Shown: positions 11,438-20,878 of the stretch, piece after piece
Layout: each line of letters opens with the position of its first letter
Position numbering within the stretch: the stretch's first letter is position 1
Program-made: the position numbers and the translations under genes
Notes under the pieces: model-generated
What the model was told of the DNA's origin: nothing
Seen by the model: only the letters and a program-made list of their open reading frames with translations
The model's database searches: none
NCBI GenBank assembly: GCA_002179805.1
Contig: NAVB01000184.1
Span: 1 to 33,149 of the forward strand
Length of the DNA: 33,149 bases
Origin: Acanthamoeba lenticulata
Lineage: Eukaryota > Discosea > Longamoebia > Acanthamoebidae
Direction of reading: 5' to 3'

Positions 11438-11744
11438 AACGAGCACGTATGGTGATAGCAAACTTGGCTCATGTTAGGTCGTGGGATCCAGAATACTGCG
11501 CGAAGGTCGCCCAGACTGGGCCATCAGATAGTAGATTGCCAGCCGTCCTCCACATTAAATCCTCTTTTTTTCTTCTTTTGCAGAAGGACACCGCTCCTTG
11601 GCATTAGGGCGACGCCCACGCCAGCCGTGAATCGTTCCTCCTTGCTCATTGGCCCTTTGGTCGGCATATTTTTGTTTTTGCAAACAAAAGGCCTGTGTTG
11701 TTTATTACAAGGCCAAACACAGCCAAACTCACACAAGAGATAAG

Positions 11745-13796
11745 ATGGAGCACAAGCAGCTGGACAAGAAGTGTACAAAGCCCTTCCTCACCTCACTTTT
11801 GGAAGGCTGCATGTTTGACACTTCATCTCTGCGCAGGGAAGGCCGTGTGGGCCTTGAAGAACGAAAAAGGCGAGACCGGCGTGGGAGTCAAGAAGGGCAA
11901 GCCACAACAGCACGCGCATCACCTCGCCCCTGGCCGGTACGCATCTTTCACGTTCTTTCTTTCGCTCTTGGCCCAAGCTGCTGCCGGATTTGGTTGAACA
12001 TGCCAACAAAACACAGATGGAAGCTGGTGGTGTGGAGTGACGATGTGCGGGCTGGCAAGGGCCCCTGCGCCATCACCATCACTGTTGACCTCTTCAACAA
12101 GGCGTACGCGAACCCTCTTCCTTCCGTCTTCATGAAGGGGGGACGTCATGCACGTGTCCCAGTTGGTTCCCGGCGACGTCCTTTTGGCATTTCTCATACA
12201 TTCGACAATATCTAACTAATTAAGAATTAAAACTGGCCTGACCGACACTATCGCCGACGTGCAGGGGCGACAAGGTGGGCACGGACTCGGCCAACGTCAA
12301 GAAGCCCAACCGCAAGGTCAAGCTCGCCTTTGTAGTGCTTGAAGAGGGCGACGATGCTCCCGCCCGAGCCGAGATCAACATTACCTGCGGTGCTCTCCTC
12401 AAGGTTCGTTTTCGTTCTTTTGTTCGCATTTCCAGCAATAAAAACAAATACAATATTCATATAAAATTTTTTAATTTGCATTAAATTAACCAAAACAATC
12501 GGGTGAGCAGAAGGTGAAGGTGTTTGCCACGCTGGGCCATCTCGACTCGCTGGTCGACGTCAGCAAGTTCGAGCCTGAGGACGCCCTGTGGGACGTGTCC
12601 CACCTGACGCCCCGCCAGAAGGCCCACTTGGCGTCGGTCCTCGCCGAGTGGCCGGAGCTCGAGGGCGCCTCGGCCCTGACCTTTGACAACAGCCGCGCGC
12701 TCAAGGAGCTCCAGCGCGAGAGCGAGTTCAAGGAAATGGCCTTTGAGCACGGCGTCATCCGGCCCTTCCTGCTCCTGGCCTCTATGCACCCCAAGCGCCG
12801 CGCCATCTGGGCCAAGACGCTCGACCTCGACCTCCTCACCAAGCCCTTCTTTGGTGACGCCCACGCCGAGGCCTGGCACGTCGTTCTCTTTCCCGCTGTT
12901 CACTGCGGTCTTGGGCTCACGGAATGTGAACAATGCAAACACACACGAACATTCCACACACAGGTTTATGCTGGAGAAGGACAGGAAGGGCGTGCAGGCG
13001 CGGGCCAACCTGGCCTTCAAGGAGAGCCTGAACCCGTTCGCCCGCAGCTGCAACTGGTACGAGATCGTCGAGCGCGTGGCGCGCAAGGCCTTTGGCAAGG
13101 ACAAGGACCACCTGGACGAGGCCATGCGGCGCGAGATCAAGGAGGCCCGGCGCAGCTTCAAGCAGACCATCGGGCCGTGCCTCGACCCGAGCGACGTCAC
13201 CGTGCCCCACGTGGAGGAGCTCTTCCTGCGGGCCTTTGCGCGCACCATGCTCGGCAGCTTCCCCGAGCAGCAGCGCCAGGTCATGGACGAGATCATGGCC
13301 CAGGACGATGCGCGCGAGCTGGCCAACCGCATGCGCGCCGCGGGCTGGACCGACGCCGGTCTGATCCGCTTCACCGTCACGCAGGCCCTGCAGGCCAGCG
13401 CCAAGGAGCAGGTGGCACAGGCCACGCTGGGCCTGGTCCAGGCCAAGGCCGAGACCCCGGGCGCCGGCGACGCCGTCAAGTTCGGCCTGCCGGCGGTCAT
13501 GCTCTTCATTTCCCCCATCCCGGCCATCCCGGCGTTCATGCTCATCGTACGTCCTCTTTCTCGTATTGTCATAAAAACAAAAATAACAATTTTTGAAATT
13601 TATTACTTTGATAAAACAAAACAAAAACAATCGAATTAACACGATGTTGGTGCAGCGCAACACGCTGGGCGCGATCTGGGGCAGCACGCCAGGCCGCCTC
13701 ATCCCCGTGCTGGTGGGCATCCTGGGTCAGCGCTCGTGGCTCAGCCTGGGCGGCATCCGCATAGAGGACTACTACCCGAGCCTCACCGGCGCCTGA
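11745..13796 (+). CDS. Unrecognised 480-residue protein with hydrophobic C-terminus
   Basis: Exons are 11745-11772, 11837-11936, 12017-12103, 12265-12403, 12511-12875, 12964-13546 and 13656-13796, and all frames join. The fifth intron starts GCACGT, so it is probably a GC-AG intron. The first ~140 residues look beta-rich (RWKLVVWSDD, GPCAITITVDLF, RKVKLAFVVLEE). A middle helical part follows (KELQRESEFKEMAFEHG, then RFAR-type helices such as EELFLRAFARTMLGSFPEQQ). Near the end are two hydrophobic segments, FGLPAVMLFISPIPAIPAFM and RLIPVLVGILGQ, which could be membrane hairpins. The layout of the C-terminal half loosely recalls bacterial YaaW-type proteins (helical pair, then a Gly/Pro hydrophobic tail), but I would not name it on that. 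I do not recognise the family; function unknown. Confidence 0.8.
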
Positions 13797-13954
13797 TCCT
13801 TTGCTTTCCTGGAGTTGTCTTGGTGGAGCATGAAAATTAATAATAAAACAATAATTTAAACCTTTTTTATCGACACCTTAAGGGTGGTCGCTTGGCGGGA
13901 AACAAACACCGCACACAAGAAGCGTAACCGACTCATCGAGCTGTGCAAGTATCC

Positions 13955-16854
13955 ATGTCGCTTCGTGCGCCGCGGCTTAGTGCGGGTGCCAATCTAGCGC
14001 TCCTGGGCATTGTAGGCCGGTAAGCTCTTGCAATTTTTATCCATGGAGGAGAGTTAGCCGTTAACGGACCGCATTTTATAAAATTCAATTTGTAGTAAGA
14101 CGGGAATTGTGCCCAAAGCGAACGTTCTTAAAGATGCCGACGACATGGACAACGTAGACGACTGGTTCGACAGCTCCTCGGGTACGACTTCTTTTCCAAG
14201 CTCTCCTTCAACTTTTTAAAGCTTAGTGGAACTCCTCATCTAGACGAGGACGAGGCAAGGTTCGATGTTGTGGAAGACCAAGTGGAGGAAGAGATTAGCG
14301 AAGTTGGAGCAGAGCTCGAAGCCGCTGCCGCACCTCCAAACCGGACTCGCACCGCTTCTTTGTCGAGGCCACGAGCCTCCTTGGCCGTCTCGCCGAGGTC
14401 AGGGGACGACGAGGGCCTCGTGGACCTGAACCTCCTCACGCCCATTCGCCGTGTCTCGCGGGCTCACGAGGCCCTGCGCGGCGGCCTCGACGACGAAGAC
14501 GCCCTGTCGTCGCCAGGTTGGGTCAGCCCGCCCGTCCTCTCGCCCACCACGCCCGCCACGGGCGCGAGGCCCCGCGCAGCGTCGCTGGCCGCTCCCGCCA
14601 AGCTCGTGGCACGCAACAACCACGACGAGGATGATCGTGACGATGACGACGACGACGTTGATGGCGGCGACACGTCGGGCCTGTCGATTGTGCCCGCCAC
14701 GCCCGCGCTCCAGAAGAAGAAGAATAACAAGAACAAGAAGGCGAAGATCTTGACGCAAAAGGCCAAGCCGACGGCGACGATGAAGACGACGACCACGACT
14801 CCGCCGACCACAACGACGACCAAGAAGGGGACAACGACGACGACAACGACGACAAAGACGACACAGACAAAGTTGCTGGCCAGGAAGGCCAAGGTCACCG
14901 ACGACCTGTCAATGGCGACGACGATGACATCCATGTCAACAACTGCTTCGTCGATCAGCTCCGCGGCCGACGTCGGTCAGGACGATGACTCCAACAACAA
15001 CACCAACAACTACTACGACAAGGATGATGGCCTCATGGAGGAACCGAGCTCTTGGCTGCCGTCTTCGTCGACGACGATGTCAACAGCTGCGACGACCACC
15101 ATGTCGGTCCAGGCGCCGCCCACGCCCCAGGTGCTGCTCGTCGAGATGGACGACGCCGGCCGCCCTCGCCGCCTTCGCAGGGCCCATGATGACGAAGATG
15201 AAGACGAAGACGAAGAAGACGAAGAGGACGAAGACGAAGCGAATGGTCGTGAGCATGTCGAGGAGGAAGAAGAAGTGGATAAGAAGGCTTCGAGCGGCCG
15301 ACGACGGCAAACGACAACAACGACGACGCGTCGCGCGCCTGTTGACAAGAACGAAAACGGAAAGAAAACGAAGGCGACGTCGAGGACGACGAAGCCGTCG
15401 TCGTCGCCTGTGTCGCCGCCGCGCGGAGGGAAGAAGCGAACGACGACGATGACGACGACGACGGACGATGATGGTGAGGATGAACCAAAGACCAAGGCCA
15501 AGAGGACCAAGAAGATGGATACGGTGAAGGAGCAGAAGAGACGACGTGAGATCACGGCTGTTGATGACGATGATGGAGATGACGATGGTGATGCATCGGT
15601 GGAGGACGAGAAGAACAGGCGGCGGCGGAGAGAAGAAGAGAACGAGCGCCCGAGCAAGAAGCTCAAGAAGCAGGAGGAGAAGCCCAAGCCCTCGACGACA
15701 GCGATGACGACGGCGAAGAAAGACGAGAAGAGGGCGAAGAAAGACGAGATCGAGAATGAGGCCAAAAAGAGTAAGACCAAGACCAATGTCGTCGTCGCCG
15801 CGTCCAAGGCGCTGCAGAAGAAGAACGAAAACGAAGTGAAAACGACAGCGACAGCGACAACTACAACGAAAACAAAGGCTGCGGCCCGCAAACCGCCCTC
15901 GCCTTCTCCGCCGGCCTCGCCCGATGCCGCCGACTGGGCCAGTGGCGACGTCTCCGGCTTGACCGTCGACGAGCCCAGTGGCGGTGCCTCTGCGTTTGGC
16001 TCTGATGGTAAGTCGTCTCCGCTGCTGTTTCTTTTCCTTCTTTTTCTTCTATTATTTTGACGACCTTGTGGTGGCTCCAGACTTGGAGGCGGTGAGCATG
16101 GACACTGGCCCGTCGTCCCCGACGTCGACGACGCCGTCATCGTTTGTCGCGGACGACGAGTCGTTGCCGCCGGCGTCGCCGCCGGCCGTGCGCTACGCCA
16201 CGGCGCGGCTCAAGAGCCCGGCACCGTCGTCCCCGGTCACGCCGCCGTCACCCCGCGGCCGTGGGCGTGGCCGCGGGCGCGGCCGGACGTCAGCGGCGGC
16301 GGCGGCGAGGGCCGCCGAGTCGTCCGTGTCGTCACTCGATCAGAGCTCGACGACGACGACAACGTCGACGTCGCTGGCGACGAGCTTCGAGGAGGCGGCC
16401 ACCTTTGTCGACCCCAACGACGAGACGTGGGTGGCCAACGAGAGCCTCGTCGAGGAGACCGAGACCCTCTTCAAGGTGGGTGCGCAGGCGCGCGCGTGTG
16501 TGTCATGTGCATGTTTGTGTGTCGTGTGTCATGTGTGAAGCTGATGTTGGCGAGGCCTCCACGACGCAGAGCCCGGCGAAGCCAGCGCGCCGGAGTCAGC
16601 GGAAGAAGCTGCCGCGGCTGGCCTATTGGAAGAACGAGCGGCCTGTGTATGGCTTCAAGCCTGGTACGTGCGCGCACACGCACACACGCACGCGCGTTCT
16701 TTCCCGCCGCGCACAACGCGTACCCCTGCTCAAACGCCACACACACACGACAGGCGAGAAGATGCGAAGCGTGCAGGACGTAATCCGAGTGCCGTCGCCA
16801 CAAGTCGCCGTGAAAATGAAGAGGCGCACCCCCGCCAGCAAAAACAGGGAATGA
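13955..16854 (+). CDS. CENP-C / Mif2-like inner kinetochore protein, no cupin domain
   Basis: CENP-C binds the centromeric CENP-A nucleosome and recruits the Mis12 complex. Exons are 13955-14019, 14096-14181, 14244-16007, 16081-16475, 16570-16663 and 16754-16854, giving 834 residues. Residues 21-48 read GRKTGIVPKANV... then DMDNVDDWF, matching the RKTG(I/V)...MENxDxFF block of the fungal Mif2 N-terminus. Residues 777-797 read RRSQRKKLPRLAYW, then KNERPVY: the CENP-C motif, with the acidic-patch arginine(s) and the Y/F-W pair that contacts CENP-A and H4. Between them lie about 650 low-complexity residues (Asp/Glu, Lys, Thr and Ser runs) and an AT-hook-like RGRGRGRGRGR near 16250-16285. The usual C-terminal cupin dimerisation domain is absent: only 37 residues follow the motif before TGA, and a tRNA gene lies 98 bases on. 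The name rests on two separate motifs in the right order. Confidence 0.85.
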
Positions 16855-16952
16855 AGAAGTGAGTGCCCTAACACGCGTTCTTGCCGCCAGCTGCGCTGTT
16901 CATCCAACCATTGAAAGCCACTACTCTTCAGGAGCTGCCCAAAAAACAGATC

Positions 16953-17033
16953 GACAATGGCAGGATTCGAACCTGCGCGGGGAAACCCCACCTCGTTAGC
17001 AGCGAGGCACCTTAACCACTCGGCCACATTGTC
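16953..17033 (-). tRNA. tRNA-Ser(GCU)
   Basis: The minus strand folds as a class II tRNA of 81 nt: acceptor GACAATG/CATTGTC, serine-type D arm (GGCCGAGTGGTTAAGG), anticodon stem CCTCG/CGAGG with loop CTGCTAA (anticodon GCT, reading AGC/AGU), a short extra arm (TGGGGTTTCCCCGC region) and a T arm with GTTCGAATC. No intron and no encoded CCA. Confidence 0.97.
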
Positions 17034-17129
17034 TTCTTGCCGACATATGAGTTTTGTCAGTGATCGAGTATTTTGGATCTCATAAAACGCAATCGCGCAG
17101 CTGTGCCTGGTGGTGCTCCAACGGCTGCC

Positions 17130-17293
17130 ATGGGACAGGAGGACGCCAACGGAGTGTGCGGATCGACCTGGGCGAGAATGACCCAAGCTCCTCCATCATG
17201 ACCTCCTCTTGCAGTTCCATCTTCTTCTTCTCTCAAGCTGCGGCTGAAGGAGGAGGCTGACGACAAGTCCAAGTGCGCGATCTGCTACGATCG
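17130..17293 (+). pseudogene. Possible RING-finger gene fragment
   Basis: The segment 17238-17293 encodes LRLKEEADDKSKCAICYDR, the start of a C3HC4 RING finger (CxxC in CAICYD). It is preceded by a good acceptor (CTTCTCTCAAG) and followed by a GT donor. An upstream ATG at 17130 (MGQEDANG, donor GTGTGC) would join in phase. No exon with the remaining CxH..CxxC ligands is visible before the Rab gene, so this is a truncated relic or a chance match. The rest of 17034-17616 is pyrimidine-rich and holds nothing else I can support. Confidence 0.3.
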
Positions 17294-17616
17294 GTGCTGC
17301 TGCGCCCCTCTTCCTTCTCTCTCTCTCTCTGTTCTTGAAGCCGTTGCCCAAATTTGCTTGTAACTCCCTTATTTTATATAAGCCTTGCACTCTTTCTCTC
17401 TTTCTCTTGACCTTGGAGCGCAACTTCACTTGGCCCAGCGGTTGCTCTCGTCTGCTCCGCCTCTTCTTCTTCTTCTTCGCACTTGTTTTTGTTACTTGCA
17501 TGCCCTGGGAACGTTCTTGTTCTTGCTTGATGACGATCCTTTGGGTCCCGCCTCCTCGCTCACCTCGTACACCGCCTCCGTTTCCTGCTCTTCCTCAGAT
17601 GATCATCATCACCCAC

Positions 17617-19027
17617 TTACTTGCCGCCGCCGCAGCAACCACCGGCGGCCTGGCCGGTCTGGCCACCACCACCGCCGCCGCTGGTCAGGTCCACTCGACC
17701 CGACGTGCCCGACCCCGATGACGTGCTCTGCACCACCACCATCGCCACGATCAGCATCACCACCACCACCATCATCTTGCTTCAACAGAAAAAGGGGAAC
17801 GGCACGCACCAGAGACTCGTCGGGCTCGTCGCCCATGGGGTCGATGACTCGATGCTTGATCTCCTTGGCCAGCAGGAGGAACATCTCCTCCACGTTTTGG
17901 CCCTGTGCCCCCGCCACCATCACCATCGTCGTCGTCGTCATTACCACCATCACCACCACCATCGCGAAGAAGAAGGAGGCGTGTGTACCGTCTTAGCAGA
18001 GGTCTCGTAGAACTTGATGCCGTACTTCTCGGCGAGCTCCTGGCCCTGTTCCGTGGTGACCACCTGATTGTGGTGATGATGACGACGACGGCGAGGCGAT
18101 GATGATGGTGGTGGTGAGTGCTCAGAGCGTGGGAAGTGGAGAGAGAGAGAGAGAGAAGAGAGAAAGGGGTGAAGTGCTCACCCTCTTGTCGTCCATGTCG
18201 GCCTTGTTGCCCACGAGGATCTTGTTCACGCCCTGCGAGGCGTGCTGCTCGATGCCCTTCATCCACACCTTGATGTCTGTGTGCGCGCACGAGCCACCAT
18301 CATCATCATACGAGATGAAGCATTAGCCCAGCAACTACAACAACAACAACAACAACGCCAAGACGATGGTGACAACGACAATGACAAAGACAAGGGGATC
18401 GAGAAAGGAAGGGGACGTACGGCTGAACGAGTTCTGGTCAGTGACGTCGTAGACGAGAACCACGCCGTGGCCGCCCCTGTAGTAGGCCGCCGTGATGGTG
18501 CCTGCAGACAGGAAAAGCCCCCACGTGTGCATGTCGAGACCATATCATGAGCAAGTTGATGGATTGATACGTAGAAGCCGAGAAGCAAGGCAAATCAATC
18601 CCCTTCACATTTTGAGTAGAATGGAGGACAATGAACGTACGGAAGCGTTCCTGGCCGGCTGTGTCCCACAGTTGGAGCTTGATCTCCTTGCCCTCAATGG
18701 GGACCGTGCGCACCTTGAAATCGATGCTGAAGATAGGCAAGAGGAGAAGGGGCGAAATGAGAACGAATTGAGTCTCCTTTTGAGGCAAAGGAGATTAAGA
18801 TACCCAATAGTGGGCATGAAGCTGTGGGTGAAAGTTCCGTCGGAGAACCTCTGCAAGAGGCAACTCTTACCGACACCTACGCAAGCATTGATGCAATCAG
18901 AAAAAACAAGAACTTGCCATTGGCAAAGCATCGCCATGCCCAGTTGGAGATGAGGAAGCTTCATACCGCTGTCACCAACAAGAAGCATCTTCAATGTGTG
19001 CTTAGCATTTTTTCCATCAGCCGCCAT
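17617..19027 (-). CDS. Rab GTPase, Rab8/Rab1-like
   Basis: A small GTPase of vesicle transport, probably secretory or plasma-membrane directed. Eight exons, right to left: 19027-18967, 18876-18804, 18726-18641, 18501-18421, 18276-18182, 18063-17989, 17902-17810 and 17727-17617, giving 224 residues. All G motifs appear after splicing: [11 protein letters not shown], the switch I effector loop ending in [35 protein letters not shown] and ETSAKTG. The IGIDFK and TITAAYYRG blocks place it in the Rab1/Rab8/Rab10/Sec4 branch. The C-terminal tail is Ser/Gly-rich and ends GGCCGGGK, so the prenylated cysteine pair is followed by four residues. ATG 19027 ([13 protein letters not shown]) is preferred over an in-frame ATG at 19072 because Rab N-termini are short. 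It converges with the CENP-C gene. Confidence 0.95.
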
Positions 19028-19327
19028 TTTGAGAAGTCGATAATGATCTCGATTATCGAGCACTTTTCGCAAATAACGTGATTGTTATGACCTCAACGAT
19101 TGGCCAATTGAGGGAGCTGAGATGGCAAGCTTCGATGTTCAAACGCGTTCCTTGAATGTCTATCCTCGAACAAACCACGAGAGGAAACTGTTGAATGTGT
19201 GTGTGTGGCTGCTGAGCTCAGCGCCAAGGCAACACAGACCCGAAAAATGAAACGTAAACCGAAATGAGACCGAAATGATTACAGAATTTTAGCTTGAAGT
19301 CGCAGGAGAGAAATGAAAAGACCAATC
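19028..19327. other. Intergenic: Rab promoter and 3' flank of F-box/ankyrin gene 2
   Basis: The 300 bases upstream of the Rab start and downstream of the F-box/ankyrin 2 stop. No coding exon, tRNA or strong repeat was seen. Confidence 0.5.
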
Positions 19328-20568
19328 TTACTTGGAGAGTCCACACAGCCACGCGACCACGGCTTTGTGTCGGCCCAGAGCTGCGGCGTTGATGCTACGT
19401 GTCGCGTCCAGCGGACAGCCGTTCGCGTGCAGCCACTGAAGGACTTCCAGATGGCCTTGGGACGCCGCCCAATGCGTGACCTCCTCATTCCACGGGCATT
19501 GCTGCACGTTGCGCAGCCACTTCACCATCTCGAGCTGTCCGCTCGCGGCAGCTTCTGCCAACGCGAAGGGATAGAGGCGGCCGCCAATGGACAAAGCCCA
19601 GTTAAGCACTTCGATGTGCCCTCCACGCGCGGCTGCTGAGCACATGCCCCAATCCTGCGCCACACGGCGCGGCGAGTAGAGGGTCGCAAGCCACTTGAGC
19701 ACGTCCAGATGGCCTTCCGCGGCAGCGTTCATGACCATTTTCTCGGACAACATCACCCTTCTTTTGGCGTTGATGTAGTATAGGATGGCGAGGTGACCTC
19801 CGGCTGCGGCGTGCTCGAACGCCGCACGATGGTCGACCCAGCCGCCAGTGACAGACTCCAGCCACTGGAAGAGCTCCAGGTCGCCAGCTCGAGCCGCGGT
19901 GTTGAGGGTCAACTCATTGATCGGACAACATGAAGTGGCGCTCATCCACCGAAGCATCTCCCAGTTTCGCGCCTTGGCTGCCTCGACGCTCGCGCGCACG
20001 TCCATCGGACATCCGGTCTCATGAAGCCACTCGAGCACGTCCATGCGGCCGCAGCGCGCGGCGGCAACCGCCGTCTCTCGCGTGAGAGGACATCGATTCT
20101 CACGCGCCCACTTGAGCAGCGGGAGCCAGCCGAGGGCGGCCAGGCGGGCGGTGTAGTCCTTGGGCGCGCGAATGTCGATCTCCTTGGCCGCCTCACGCAC
20201 AAGCACGTAGGGCGCCTCGGCCACCAGCGGGGGCGGCGGGGGAGGTGGGGGCGGCCCGCCAGCAGGGCCCGGCAGCTCCGGAGGCGTTGGTCGTCAGCGC
20301 TTTCTTTATCGTTGTCGTCGGTGTCCGGGTCCAGCCTCGCCGAGGAGAGCATCACCCCGTAGCGCCTGAAGTAGTACCTCTGGAGGCCTCCGGCGCGGCG
20401 CAGCTCGGTGAGGAGCTCATTCCACGTTCGACACACGAAGCGGCACACCACCCAGCTCGCTGACTCAGACTCGGCAAGGAGCTGGTCCATGATTAGGGCC
20501 AAGACTTCCAGGGGCAAGTAGTCTAGGCTTGTCTGCATGTGCTCGAGTAGGTTGTGGTGCTCATCCAT
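19328..20568 (-). CDS. F-box / ankyrin-like repeat protein 2 (intron or frameshift)
   Basis: The N-terminal part starts at 20568 with an F-box (LDYLPLEVLALIMDQLL, then VVCRFVCRTWNELL), clearly related to the F-box of the gene at 10165-11211 (shared CRFVCRxW). The C-terminal part (to 19328) holds nine or so diverged ankyrin-like repeats (for example HLEVLQWLHANGCPLD, AASGQLEMVKWLRN). The two parts lie in different frames. They can be joined in phase by an 80-nt intron 20276-20355 (GTGATG donor, CCGGAG acceptor, both weak), which gives RRYG followed by LPGPAGG and a nine-proline run. Alternatively, a one-base indel in the C-rich run near 20237-20262 would join them. Function inferred as an SCF substrate adaptor. 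Confidence 0.75.
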
Positions 20569-20878
20569 CTAAGAAACTTGGTCGTTTGCCCACGCACTTC
20601 ACTACAGAGGCGGTTGGCACTTTCAGTGAACAAAGACGGGGCACCGAGCAAAGAATTTTCGGAATGCAGCATGGAACGCCAGGGGTAGTTGTTGCTTGGT
20701 GTTGAAGCTGCATGCGGATATGCACGGGCCGCCCTTCGCTTCATCCATGCTGCTGCGACCACGCCAGCTTCCACAGCCACCACAACCAAGGGATACGCTC
20801 AAGTCCGAATCAAACAATTGATGATAAAATTGAATTTTAATAGGGCGCAAAGTTGTTCCTGCACTTCCCCACAAGGGC
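20569..20878. other. Intergenic between two minus-strand genes
   Basis: About 310 bases holding the promoter/leader of F-box/ankyrin gene 2 and the 3' flank of the two-membrane-segment gene. I see no exon or RNA gene here. Confidence 0.5.

Noticed and set aside
15013..16140. 375-codon antisense frame rich in Ser/Val/Phe
   Set aside because: Arises from GAC/GAG/ACG repeats of the CENP-C-like exon read backwards.
16660..16755. CA/CG-rich tract as a functional repeat
   Set aside because: It is inside a short intron of the CENP-C-like gene; simple low-complexity sequence.
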